A stretch of DNA of 64,000 nucleotides. It comes from Halalkalicoccus sp. CGA53. GTDB lineage: Archaea > Halobacteriota > Halobacteria > Halobacteriales > Halalkalicoccaceae. The stretch lies in contig NZ_CP144125.1 of the NCBI RefSeq assembly GCF_036429475.1, forward strand, positions 1,860,001 through 1,924,000. Direction: 5' to 3'. The notes beneath the pieces were generated by a model. That model worked only from the letters and a program-made list of their open reading frames with translations, had not been told where the DNA came from and did not search any database. Positions 1 through 7,721 of this stretch are shown here, in pieces (within the stretch, counting starts at the first letter, position 1; every line of letters begins with the position of its first letter). The translations under genes and the position numbers were made by a program.

Positions 1-101
1 GAGAGCGGCGATCGCCAGTTCTCGACCCGCGAGATCCACGCGGCGACCGCCAACAGAAGCACACCCATCAGAACCGTCAAGGCGATCTGCCCTTCTACCA
101 T
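1..101 (-). CDS. Partial small membrane protein, N-terminus only
   Basis: An open frame begins with ATG at 101 and runs off the left edge of the window. The visible 33 residues begin MVEGQIALTVLMG and include one hydrophobic helix (about residues 5-22) followed by a basic/polar stretch, as in a small haloarchaeal membrane protein. It diverges from the DUF6789-type gene to its right. Given the cox genes that follow, it may belong to the same cluster, but the family cannot be told from this fragment. Confidence 0.45.
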   Translation of the reverse strand, partial: MVEGQIALTVLMGVLLLAVAAWISRVENWRSPL

Positions 102-205
102 GTTCCCCGGTCAGGACCGCACCGTTATCAAGTATGCGAATCCCGCGACCCAGCCCTCCTCGACCGGCCGAGAACGCTTTTACTCGTGCCACGCTAGGAC
201 CTACC

Positions 206-724
206 ATGAACGAACGTGAGACGACCGACGAGGAGTTCGGGATCGAGGAGCTAGAGGACGCCGAGACGTTCGACAGGCTGTTCGGTATCGTCGCTGACGG
301 CGTCGTCGGGGCGGCCGGCGGGCTGGTCGGGACGGCGATGCTCACGGTGGTGCTGTTGATCGCGGAGTCGATCGGCGCGTTCTCCATGGAGGCGTTCGGC
401 TCGATCGCCCGGACGGCCGGCCTCGACGCGTTCGGGCCGGCGATCGTGATGGGCTATCTCCTCTTCCTCGCCGGGGGGACGGTGCCGTGGCCGCTGCTGT
501 TCGCCTCGCTGAAGGAGTACCTCCCCGGTGGCAGCGACCCGGTGAAAGGTATCGTCTTCGGGACCGTCCTCTGGACCGGCTTCGCGCTCGCGTTCAACCC
601 CGGCTTCGTCGGCCTCACGCTGGTCGCCTACCTCGTGTTGACGCTCGTCGCCCACTGGGCGTACGGCGTCGGCCTCGGGGTGGTCTTCGAGTACCTGGCG
701 ACGCGGTCCGACTCGCTCGTCTAG
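206..724 (+). CDS. DUF6789-like haloarchaeal membrane protein of the cox locus
   Basis: 172 aa. An acidic N-terminus of about 30 residues (ERETTDEEFGIEELEDAE) is followed by four hydrophobic segments at roughly 30-55, 70-92, 110-130 and 132-155. The glycine-rich membrane segments and overall plan match the haloarchaeal DUF6789-type proteins found beside cytochrome c oxidase genes; I place it there from memory of the family, without a search. I chose the ATG at 206 because the in-frame ATG at 134 would add 24 residues of basic, proline-rich sequence unlike the rest. Its TAG stop lies inside a CTAG that is also the stop of the convergent gene. Function unknown. Confidence 0.7.
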   Translation: MNERETTDEEFGIEELEDAETFDRLFGIVADGVVGAAGGLVGTAMLTVVLLIAESIGAFSMEAFGSIARTAGLDAFGPAIVMGYLLFLAGGTVPWPLLFASLKEYLPGGSDPVKGIVFGTVLWTGFALAFNPGFVGLTLVAYLVLTLVAHWAYGVGLGVVFEYLATRSDSLV

Positions 725-942
725 AGACGCTTCATGATCTCGTAGGTGAGCCAGGAGAGGCCCACCACCATCCCGAGCATGATCGCGTACATGTAGATCG
801 TCATGAGGTCGGTGATGCCATCGCCCCAGGGGTTCGCAACGAGGAAGACCCCGATGAAGATGAAGAGGATCACGAGCGGGACGAAGTTCACCGTCGCGTC
901 CAACAGGGTCTCCCGGTCGAAGACGCGGTCGCTTTCGCTCAT
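721..942 (-). CDS. DUF6684-like small membrane protein
   Basis: 73 aa with an acidic N-terminus (MSESDRVFDRETLLD) and two membrane helices at about residues 19-36 and 46-66, the second followed by a basic end (EIMKRL). This is the layout of the haloarchaeal DUF6684 family found next to oxidase genes. It is downstream of, and co-directional with, the DUF7541-like gene (gap 42 nt) and overlaps the convergent gene by 4 nt. The role is unknown; an assembly or accessory function for the oxidase is inference from position. Confidence 0.7.
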   Translation of the reverse strand: MSESDRVFDRETLLDATVNFVPLVILFIFIGVFLVANPWGDGITDLMTIYMYAIMLGMVVGLSWLTYEIMKRL

Positions 943-984
943 GTGCGGAGGTAGCCCGGCGCCGGTGAAATAGGTGCTGATTCT

Positions 985-1389
985 CTAGGCCCGGTCGCCG
1001 AGGGCGTACCGGCCGACGAGCGCCCCGAGCATGCAGAGCCCGGCGGCGACGGCGATCGAGGCGACGCGGGTGAGCCCCACGGCGTCGAAGGAGAAGACGT
1101 ACAGCGAGGCCGCGAGCGCGAGGAGGAGCCCGCCGATGACCAGGAGCGTCCCCCAGGGCGTCGCAACGTAGCCGGCCTCGCTCAGGATGCCCGCGACGCT
1201 CCCCGCGAAGAGCAGCAGGCCGCCGACCGCGAGCGGGACGATGTCGAGGAAGACGCCGACCTCGGAGAAGGCGAGCCCGATCGCGATGAAGATCGGGAAC
1301 GGGCTCGTCTTCCCGTAGGGAAACCGGTCGTCCTCGTCGGGGTTCCGGAGTCGCTCTTCGGCCCGTCCGAGGCCCGTCTGGTCGTCCAT
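985..1389 (-). CDS. Four-helix haloarchaeal membrane protein, cox cluster (DUF7541-like)
   Basis: 134 aa. The first 30 residues are soluble (MDDQTGLGRAEERLRNPDED), followed by four hydrophobic segments at about 33-52, 53-72, 75-97 and 105-128. ATG at 1389 is preferred over the upstream in-frame start at 1416 because MDDQTG starts like other members. It sits between the zinc-finger gene and the DUF6684-like gene on the same strand, so the three (1762 to 721) may be co-transcribed. No catalytic motif is visible. Confidence 0.7.
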   Translation of the reverse strand: MDDQTGLGRAEERLRNPDEDDRFPYGKTSPFPIFIAIGLAFSEVGVFLDIVPLAVGGLLLFAGSVAGILSEAGYVATPWGTLLVIGGLLLALAASLYVFSFDAVGLTRVASIAVAAGLCMLGALVGRYALGDRA

Positions 1390-1468
1390 ATCCGGAGTAG
1401 AGACGCCAGCAACCAAAACCCATCGACTCGTGTCCTCGAACGGTTCGAAGCCGCCATCCGCGGCGAGT

Positions 1469-1762
1469 TCAGGCGACGAGTAGCCAGACGAAGAGGTAGA
1501 GGAAGTAGAGCAGCACGAGCAGGCCGAGCACCTTCAGCCGGAACGTCCGGATCTCGTCGGTCTCGCCGCGGTAGGCCTCGACGAACGCGTCTCGGTCCTC
1601 GGCAGCGAGCCGGTCGTAGTGGGCGAGTCCGAGGTGGAGGGTCCGATACCGATCGGACGAGAAGGGCTGGGCGCAGTGGGGACAGCGGATCGGCGTCTCC
1701 CCGGCGGGGATGGAGGTATCTCGGTCGGCGTCGAAGGCGGGGTCGGCGAACGGACGCTCCAT
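1469..1762 (-). CDS. Membrane-anchored C2H2 zinc-finger protein
   Basis: 97 aa. A classical-looking C2H2 finger lies at residues 28-49: CPHC then, after 12 residues, HLGLAH. It is followed by an acidic linker and a single C-terminal membrane helix (about 76-96). The combination of one zinc finger and one membrane anchor recalls haloarchaeal cox-cluster proteins (DUF7410-like). It is divergent from coxC with about 84 bp between the starts, so the two promoters share that interval. A metal-sensing or assembly role is plausible but only inferred. Confidence 0.7.
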   Translation of the reverse strand: MERPFADPAFDADRDTSIPAGETPIRCPHCAQPFSSDRYRTLHLGLAHYDRLAAEDRDAFVEAYRGETDEIRTFRLKVLGLLVLLYFLYLFVWLLVA

Positions 1763-1846
1763 GCCCGGTATCGGGCCGCAGACGTGTTGTACCTTCCCCT
1801 GTCGAAGTCAGATGGGTTTTTGGTAGTCGGGGCGCAACCGGCGAGC

Positions 1847-2719
1847 ATGGCTGACGATCATCACCACCTGCCCGCGGTCGAGGACTGGCCGAAGGGCTAC
1901 GGTGAGGCGAGCTGGTGGCCGTTCATCGCGGCCGTCGGCGCCTCCGGTATCTACGTCGGACTCGCACTGCTCATCCTCGGCGTCGGCGACGGCCTGCTCG
2001 ACCCGCTCGCCGGCGGCGCCGTCTTCGTCCTCTCCACCGTCGTCTTCCTCGTCGGGCTCTACGGCTGGACGTACCACGGCTTCGTGAAATCCTACTGGGA
2101 GGAGGGCGGCCGCGGCGAGTCGAAGCTGCGCTGGGGGATGTTGCTCTTTTTAGGTACGGAGATCGCCACCTTCGGCGCGGTGTTCGTCTACTACTTTCAG
2201 ATCCGCATCGTCTCCTGGGACCAGGCACAGGACGTGTTGATGGTGCCGCTTGCCGAGGGTGCGATCACGATCGGCAGCGTCTCGATCCCGATCCTCAACT
2301 ACCTCGTGCTGGCGAACACGCTGATCCTGATCCTCTCGAGTTTCACGATCCACTGGGCCCACGTCGAACTGCTCAAGGGCGAGCGCCGGAACTTCATCCT
2401 CGGGCTGGCAGCGACGCTCGGCCTCGGGCTGATCTTCCTCGCGGGGCAGGCCTACGAGTACTACGAGTTCATCGTCGAGTACGGCTTCACGCTCCAGAGC
2501 GGGATCTACTCGAGCGCCTTCTTCGGGCTGACCGGCCTCCACGGCCTGCACGTCATGCTCGGGGCGGTGCTCATCTCGCTGCTGCTCTTCCGCGCTCTCG
2601 CCGGCCAGTACGACGCCGAACGCCACACCTCCGTGAGCACGGTCTCGATGTACTGGCACTTCGTCGACGTCGTCTGGGTGTTCCTCGTCGTCGTGCTCTA
2701 CGTCGGCGCGGTGATCTGA
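1847..2719 (+). CDS. coxC: Cytochrome c oxidase subunit III
   Basis: 290 aa, the usual size for heme-copper oxidase subunit III. It is a polytopic membrane protein with seven hydrophobic segments. The motifs WGMLLFLGTEIATFGAVF, FTIHWAHVELLKG, LAGQAYEYYEF and the C-terminal YWHFVDVVWVFLVVVLY are typical of the family. The start at 1847 (MADDHHHLPAVEDWPKGYGEASWWPF) is chosen because upstream in-frame sequence reads as shadow of the opposite-strand zinc-finger gene. Subunit III stabilises the oxidase in the cytoplasmic membrane and has no redox centre. Subunit II is at 7722-8519; subunit I is absent from the window. Confidence 0.93.
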   Translation: MADDHHHLPAVEDWPKGYGEASWWPFIAAVGASGIYVGLALLILGVGDGLLDPLAGGAVFVLSTVVFLVGLYGWTYHGFVKSYWEEGGRGESKLRWGMLLFLGTEIATFGAVFVYYFQIRIVSWDQAQDVLMVPLAEGAITIGSVSIPILNYLVLANTLILILSSFTIHWAHVELLKGERRNFILGLAATLGLGLIFLAGQAYEYYEFIVEYGFTLQSGIYSSAFFGLTGLHGLHVMLGAVLISLLLFRALAGQYDAERHTSVSTVSMYWHFVDVVWVFLVVVLYVGAVI

Positions 2720-2727
2720 GAGAGAGA

Positions 2728-3348
2728 TCAGCACTCGACGGGCGGGACCCACTCGGTCGCCGGCTCACCGTCGGGGATGCCGAGGAAGTTCACGTACGCC
2801 GTCGCACCACCCTCGCTGTCCGCGTTGTGGACGTGGCCCGGGTCGAGCCACGCGTCGCCCGCCGCGTAGGTCCGGGGCACGCAGTCGTGTTCCATCGTCA
2901 CCTCGATCTCGCCCTCGACCATCGTGACGAGAGAGATCCCCGGATGCCGGTGCCAGCCGGACGTGCCGCCCTCGGTCCAGGTCGCCCGGGCGACGATGCT
3001 GGTCGACGCGTCATCCAGTTCGACGACGAGCGGGTCACCGTCGTGCTCGTCGGCGTACTCGAGACAGAACCTCGCAGACAGGTCGTCTCTGAACGGAGCG
3101 TGGGGTGCGAGCACCTCGACCTCGAAGCCGTCGGGTTCGTCGACGGCCTCCTCGTCCTCGTCGTCCTCTTCGTCTCCCGTTTCTCCGTCCTCCGTCTCCT
3201 CGTCGTCCTCGTTCCCGTCGTCCTCGTCGTCGTGTTCGGTGCCGGTCGCGGGCACGATCAGTCCGAACGCGCCCACCCCGAACGCCCCCGCTTTCACGAC
3301 CGTTCGCCGCAGTACGCCGTCCGTCGGTTCGTCCTCGCTGGTTTTCAT
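2728..3348 (-). CDS. Tat-exported cupin-domain protein
   Basis: 206 aa. It begins with a twin-arginine signal (VLRRTVVKAGAFGVGAFGL, residues about 12-30), followed by a very acidic low-complexity linker (about 36-70, mostly D and E) and then a cupin barrel. In the cupin, GWHRHPG and, further on, DPGHVHNADSEGG carry the histidines expected to bind a metal. The protein is therefore predicted to act outside the membrane, the linker resembling spacers of haloarchaeal surface proteins. It lies 5 nt downstream of the ArsM-like methyltransferase stop on the same strand, so it is probably the last gene of a three-gene operon. Substrate unknown. Confidence 0.8.
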   Translation of the reverse strand: MKTSEDEPTDGVLRRTVVKAGAFGVGAFGLIVPATGTEHDDEDDGNEDDEETEDGETGDEEDDEDEEAVDEPDGFEVEVLAPHAPFRDDLSARFCLEYADEHDGDPLVVELDDASTSIVARATWTEGGTSGWHRHPGISLVTMVEGEIEVTMEHDCVPRTYAAGDAWLDPGHVHNADSEGGATAYVNFLGIPDGEPATEWVPPVEC

Positions 3349-3353
3349 GGTTC

Positions 3354-4130
3354 TCACCGCGTTTCGGCGCGGAGCGAGACGCTCTTCACGCCGTACGTGC
3401 TGCACGCGCCTTTCGCCTGCTCCGAGGTGAACTCGTACGCCGAGTTGTCCCGCAGTTCGCTCACCTTGAGTCCGGCGCGTTCGATCGTCGTCGTGTAGTC
3501 GTCGACCTGTTCGGCCCCGCCGATGCACGCCGCCCAGAGATCGGCGTTCGTCTTGATCCCCTCCGACAGCCGCGACTCGCTCAGGATGTCCGAGATCGCC
3601 AGCCGGCCACCCGGCCGGAGCACGCGTGCGACCTCCTCGAACACCCGGTCTTTCTCCGCCGAGAGGTTGATCACGCCGTTCGAGATCACGACGTCGAACG
3701 AGTCGTCCGGAACGGGCAGCTCCTCGATGTAGGACTTCTGGAACGTGACGGTCTCGAAGCCCGCCTCGTCCCGGAGCGTCCGGGCCTTCCCGAGCTGTTC
3801 GTCGGTCATGTCCACCCCGGTGACGCTCCCGGAGTCGCCGGCGTGCAACGCCGCGACGAAGACGTCCATCCCCGAGCCGCTGCCCAGATCGAGGACGTCC
3901 TCGCCCTCCGAAATGTCGGCGAGATCGAAGTGGTAGCCGACGCCCGCGAACGAGTCGATCGCCTCTCGAGGGATGCGATCGAGGTCGGCTGGCGGGTAGC
4001 CCAGCCGTTCGGCGAGTTCGCGGCCGGTCTCGAAGTGGAACTCCTCGTCCGGCCGTTCGGCGACCTCGCGGTAGACCGCCTTCACCTCGCGTTCGAGCTT
4101 CTCGACGTCGAGCGATTCGGATTCGGCCAT
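3354..4130 (-). CDS. SAM-dependent methyltransferase, ArsM-like
   Basis: 258 aa. A class I methyltransferase fold is evident: motif I is VLDLGSGSGMDVF (about 83-95), motif II GSVTGVDMT, and then DDSFDVVISNGVINL with RVLRPGGRLAISDI. The NGVINL and ACIGGAEQ segments, and a C-terminal GACSTYGVKS, resemble arsenite methyltransferase relatives; cysteines are present in the last two. Arsenic specificity is not demonstrated. I use ATG at 4130 because GGTGA just upstream makes a Shine-Dalgarno-like match; GTG at 4139 is an alternative that would overlap the upstream stop. It is sandwiched between the FAD oxidase and the cupin, all minus strand. Confidence 0.8.
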   Translation of the reverse strand: MAESESLDVEKLEREVKAVYREVAERPDEEFHFETGRELAERLGYPPADLDRIPREAIDSFAGVGYHFDLADISEGEDVLDLGSGSGMDVFVAALHAGDSGSVTGVDMTDEQLGKARTLRDEAGFETVTFQKSYIEELPVPDDSFDVVISNGVINLSAEKDRVFEEVARVLRPGGRLAISDILSESRLSEGIKTNADLWAACIGGAEQVDDYTTTIERAGLKVSELRDNSAYEFTSEQAKGACSTYGVKSVSLRAETR

Positions 4131-4131
4131 C

Positions 4132-5532
4132 TCACTCACCCCCCGCCGGCTCGATGTTCTGGTTCACGTGGAAGAGGTTCTCCGGGTCGTAGGTCGTCTT
4201 TACCTCGCGGAGGCGGTCGTAGTTCTCCCCGTAGGTCGCCCGGACCCGATCGGTGCCCTCCTCCATCATGAAGTTGACGTACGCGCCGCCCGCCGAGTGC
4301 GGGTGCAGCGCCTCCCAGTACGACCGCGCCCACTCGCGGAGGCGATCCGCGTTCTCCGGCTCCGGGTCGACGCCCGCGATCACCATCGACCAGGTGGCGT
4401 CGCGATACGCCCAGGCGGTTTCGTCCTCCTCGACGCGGTGGACCGCCCCGTCTATGGGATAGAGGTGCATCGTCGACTTCGTCGTCGGGACCTCCGCGAA
4501 CCGGGCGTGTTCGGCGATCGCCTCGTCGGTCAGCTCGTCGACGAAGTCGCCCTTCCAGTACCACTGCTCGCCGGAGGGGTAGAGGTCGTCGAACAGGCTC
4601 TGGAGCGCGGGATACGGCATCTCGCCGACGTGCTCGAACAGCGGATCGGCCGCCTCGCGCGCCGGGTTCAGCACCTCGTCGATCCCCTCCGGGTCCCCCA
4701 GGTAACACCACACCAGCCCGCAGACCTTCTCGCCGTGGATCTCCTCGGGGAACGGCTCGCCCGGCACCTCGGCCGTGAGGTAGAAGGCGTAGACGTCCTC
4801 GGGAGCCTCGGGCAGCCACTCGCGGTACCATCGCATCGTCTCCTCGAGGTCGTCGATCGACCAGAACATCGGGCCAGCGACGACCGTCTCGACCGGGTGG
4901 AGTGCGAACTCGAAGCTCGCCACGACGCCGAAGTTCCCGCCGCCGCCGCGCAGCCCCCAGAACAGGTCGGGGTTCTCCGTCTCGCTCGCCCGAACGAGTC
5001 GGCCGTCGGCCAGCACGACGTCCGCGCCCAGCAGGTTGTCGATCGTCAGGCCGTACTTCCGGGTGAGGTAGCCGTGTCCGCCGCCGAGGGTGAGGCCGCC
5101 GACGCCGGTCGTCGAGACCACCCCGCTCACGGTCGCCAGCCCGAACTCGTGCGTGGCGTGATCGACGTCACCCCACGTACAGCCGGGCTCGACGCGAGCG
5201 GTCCTCGTCTCCGGGTCGACACGGATGCCTTTCATCTCCGAGAGGTCGATCACCAGCCCGTCGTCGACGGTGCTCAGGCCGGCGCCGTTGTGCCCGCCGC
5301 TCCGGATCGCCACGTCGAGTTCGTGCTCGCGAGCGAGGTTCACCGCCCCGATCACGTCGCTCACGTTCGCACATCGGGCGATCAACCCCGGCCGGCGGTC
5401 GATCATCGCGTTGTAGATCGTGCGCGCCTCGTCGTAGACAGCCCCGTCGCCCGGACCGATCACCTCCCCCCGCGAGCGTTCCGCGAACTCCTTCACTGCC
5501 GTCTCGTCTAACGTCGGGCTCTCTGTCGCCAT
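4132..5532 (-). CDS. FAD-linked oxidase, berberine-bridge-enzyme type
   Basis: 466 aa. The N-terminal half is a PCMH-type FAD domain. It has RSGGHNGAG (about residues 73-81), whose histidine is the usual covalent FAD attachment point, and TGVGGLTLGGGHGYL, the flavin loop. The C-terminus carries the berberine-like domain: AYVNFM, then YGENYDRLREVKTTYDPENL. The second covalent anchor of bicovalent members is a cysteine before TVGVGG; here the matching residue is serine (VVSTTGVGG), so a mono-covalent flavin is predicted. It is the first gene of the minus-strand trio with the methyltransferase and the cupin. Substrate unknown; an oxidation of a hydroxyl or amine group is typical of the family. 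Confidence 0.88.
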   Translation of the reverse strand: MATESPTLDETAVKEFAERSRGEVIGPGDGAVYDEARTIYNAMIDRRPGLIARCANVSDVIGAVNLAREHELDVAIRSGGHNGAGLSTVDDGLVIDLSEMKGIRVDPETRTARVEPGCTWGDVDHATHEFGLATVSGVVSTTGVGGLTLGGGHGYLTRKYGLTIDNLLGADVVLADGRLVRASETENPDLFWGLRGGGGNFGVVASFEFALHPVETVVAGPMFWSIDDLEETMRWYREWLPEAPEDVYAFYLTAEVPGEPFPEEIHGEKVCGLVWCYLGDPEGIDEVLNPAREAADPLFEHVGEMPYPALQSLFDDLYPSGEQWYWKGDFVDELTDEAIAEHARFAEVPTTKSTMHLYPIDGAVHRVEEDETAWAYRDATWSMVIAGVDPEPENADRLREWARSYWEALHPHSAGGAYVNFMMEEGTDRVRATYGENYDRLREVKTTYDPENLFHVNQNIEPAGGE

Positions 5533-5707
5533 GTTCGTCTCCCGTCGGAGGTGCGTGTGGTATAGTGACATAGCTACCGCGTGCAATCGGCGCAAGCGGT
5601 GACCGATCCGCAGCCCCCGGGCACGGATCACCGGCTGCAACGGAGCCGATCGGTCACGGACGGCGGATACCCGGGCTCGGACGCGACGGACGCGTCCGAG
5701 CCCGCTC

Positions 5708-5790
5708 ATACGGACTGCTGCAGTCTGTACCGCCCGGACCGGTACCTGCCTCTCGGTCCGAGCGGTAACCAGGTACAGCAGTCCGTATCA
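5708..5790 (-). repeat. Structured 83-bp repeat, copy A, at the stop codon of the FilR1-type gene
   Basis: Read on the minus strand, this starts with the gene's own TGA stop and continues TACGGACTGCTGTACC. It folds into one long nested hairpin. The outer stem is 13 bp (5708-5720 with 5776-5788). A middle stem pairs CTGTACC (5725-5731) with GGTACAG (5772-5778), overlapping the outer one by a few bases. An inner stem pairs CGGACCG (5735-5741) with CGGTCCG (5754-5760). A second copy with compensatory changes is at 60210-60293, also starting at a stop codon. The likely role is 3' end formation or stability of the mRNA. Confidence 0.8.
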
Positions 5791-6579
5791 GACCGCGTCC
5801 GGCGGCCCGAACGACCGCGCCTCCTCGCGGTAGGACTCGTATGTCGTCTCCGCCCACTCGCGGACCTCCCGGGAGTCGGTGTCGATCAGCACGCGCACGC
5901 TCCCGCTGTCGGGATCGTAGCCGCTGATCCCGACGCGATCGTCGAAGAGCGCGAGGCCATAGGTCGGCAGGTCGTCGTGGACGCGGATCGTGAGGTTCCC
6001 GCTCTCGATCGACTCCGAACAGTGCTCCCGGTAGGTGGAGACGACGTACCGCGCGACGCCCGGCGGGTCGACGATCTCCGTCTCCATGCCCGCCACGATC
6101 AGGCGCCGGAAGTCGTCCCGGCACGGCTCGACGAGCGCGAGGTCGAAGCCGACGAACCGGAACCGTTCGGTCCCCTCCAACAGCGTGACGAACCGGTTTA
6201 CGGGCCGATAGGGGTCCTCCGCGACGGCGACGGTCACCGTCGCGTCCGAGACCATCTCGATACTGAGGCCGTCGACATCGGCCGAGATAAGCCCCCAGAC
6301 GTCGCGGAGCGCGCGCTCGGTCTCGATCCGGTCGATCAGCTCGGCCATCCCCCCCGCGACGAACGCCCCCAGCTGTGTCGCCTCGTACCGGTGGCCGTTC
6401 TTCTGGACCCAGCGGCGCTTTTCGAACTCACAGAGGAGCCGGCCGACCGTCGAGGAGGAGGCCTCCGTCAGCTCCTGAAGCTCCCTCCGACTTCGCGACG
6501 TCTCCGACAGCGCCGCGAGCGCGCTCACCCGGTAAGGCGAGCGCGCGAGGAACTCGATGTCACTGAGCGTCGAGTCCAT
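5788..6579 (-). CDS. FilR1-type winged-helix transcriptional regulator
   Basis: 263 aa. The N-terminus (about 1-75) is a winged HTH: IEFLARSPYRVSALAALSETSRSR, then SSSTVGRLLCEFEKRRWV. The C-terminal part matches the FilR1 middle domain (DUF1724) common in haloarchaea and methanogens, with features such as VCRDDFRRLIVAGMETEIV-like and VHDDLPTYGLALFDDRVGISGY. MDSTLSDIEFLARSP is the usual opening of the family, so I start at 6579 and not at the ATG at 6594. The gene is upstream of and co-directional with the FAD oxidase set, separated by repeat copy A, so control of that set is possible but unproven. Confidence 0.85.
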   Translation of the reverse strand: MDSTLSDIEFLARSPYRVSALAALSETSRSRRELQELTEASSSTVGRLLCEFEKRRWVQKNGHRYEATQLGAFVAGGMAELIDRIETERALRDVWGLISADVDGLSIEMVSDATVTVAVAEDPYRPVNRFVTLLEGTERFRFVGFDLALVEPCRDDFRRLIVAGMETEIVDPPGVARYVVSTYREHCSESIESGNLTIRVHDDLPTYGLALFDDRVGISGYDPDSGSVRVLIDTDSREVREWAETTYESYREEARSFGPPDAV

Positions 6580-6711
6580 GGTAGCGGCTAACATGGTACC
6601 AGTACACGTGCAGTCGACATAGTTATTCGGACCTCCCTACTCGCCGATAACACGCCTCTCGCCGCCGAGCAGCGGGGAGTTCCCGTTCGCGAGTCGGACG
6701 GGCGGACCGAC

Positions 6712-7353
6712 TCACTCGCGGAGCAGCGCCGCCCGGAGGGCGTCGCTCCCCTCGACCACCTCGTCCGCAACGGAGAGGTCCGAAGCCCCGCCGTCCCCGT
6801 GGAAGCCGATCGTCCACAGGCCGGCGCGCGAAGCGGCGCGCGCGCCCGCCGTCGAGTCCTCGACCGCGACACAGACGTCGGGCGAGAGACCGAGTTCGGC
6901 GACCCCCCGCTCGTAGATGTCCGGTGCGGGCTTTCCCGGTCCGTCGAGGGTTTCGGCGCTCACCACCGCGTCGAAGTAGGAGAGGAGATCGAACCGGTCG
7001 TCGACGAGCGCGATCCAGTCGACCGGCGAGGATGTCGTGAGCGCGAGCGCGACCCCCCGCTCACGGAGCGTCGAGAGCAGGTCGTGTGCGCCGGGGAGCA
7101 ACGTCGCGTGCTCGGCGTAGATCTCCTCGCCCGCCGCCTCGAACAGCGCCTCGAACTCCTCACGCGTCACCGCGAGGTCGTACTCGCTCTCCAATTCGGG
7201 GTAGAGCTCCGCGTAGTTCCGCCCCGTGATCGCCGACATCGGGATCTCGTCGTCCAGGGCGGCCGTCGGCAGTATGTGCTCGCGCTGGCGCTCGACCCAG
7301 AACTCCTCGGAGTGGATCAACACGCCGTCCATGTCGAAACAGACGCCGTTCAT
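6712..7353 (-). CDS. HAD-superfamily phosphatase (phosphoglycolate/beta-phosphoglucomutase type)
   Basis: 213 aa. All HAD motifs are visible: FDMDGVLIHSE (motif I with nucleophile and acid Asp), LTTSSPVDW (motif II), a lysine in GPGKPAPDIY (motif III) and VAVEDSTAGARAA (motif IV). An alpha-helical C1 cap lies between motifs I and II. This is the subclass IA pattern of sugar-phosphate and phosphoglycolate phosphatases; substrate cannot be assigned. Start at 7353 gives the canonical short leader before motif I. It lies just downstream of the amphi-Trp gene on the same strand. Confidence 0.88.
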   Translation of the reverse strand: MNGVCFDMDGVLIHSEEFWVERQREHILPTAALDDEIPMSAITGRNYAELYPELESEYDLAVTREEFEALFEAAGEEIYAEHATLLPGAHDLLSTLRERGVALALTTSSPVDWIALVDDRFDLLSYFDAVVSAETLDGPGKPAPDIYERGVAELGLSPDVCVAVEDSTAGARAASRAGLWTIGFHGDGGASDLSVADEVVEGSDALRAALLRE

Positions 7354-7403
7354 ACCCCTCGATCGCTGCGCTCGCGTTTTCGTCTTTCCGTTCGAGGACC
7401 GGG

Positions 7404-7682
7404 CTACTCGATGCTCAACTCGCCGCCCGAACCCTTGCCCTCCTGTCCCTCCTTCCACTCCAGTTCGAACTCGACGCTCAGCTCGGTCGAGCCGTTGGTC
7501 TCGCGCTCGGCTTTGATCTCGAACTCCGGTCGCTCCGGTACGTCCATCTCGACCGACTCGTCCCCGGAACTGAGCGAGAGCGTCCCGTCACCGTCGAGTT
7601 TCTCCGCGACCGTCCGCAGGTACTCGGCGATCTCGCTTCTGTTCATCGACTGTTCGACCTTGAACAGCACCTCTTCGGGCAT
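7404..7682 (-). CDS. amphi-Trp domain protein
   Basis: 92 aa, acidic. It begins EEVLFKVEQSMNRSEIAEYLRTVAEKL, followed by alternating strands ending in VEFELEWKEG; this is the small amphi-Trp domain of haloarchaea, named for amphipathic strands with a conserved Trp near the end. A paralogue is at 28967-29203. It is 39 nt downstream of coxB and may be read with it. No biochemical function is known to me. Confidence 0.8.
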   Translation of the reverse strand: MPEEVLFKVEQSMNRSEIAEYLRTVAEKLDGDGTLSLSSGDESVEMDVPERPEFEIKAERETNGSTELSVEFELEWKEGQEGKGSGGELSIE

Positions 7683-7721
7683 GAGGTGGGATAGGACCGC
7701 GTCGGTGATAAAGGGGGTCGA

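Noticed and set aside
5708-5790. IS-element end
   Set aside because: No transposase is near either copy, no target duplication is visible, and the element is a self-contained hairpin of about 83 bp.
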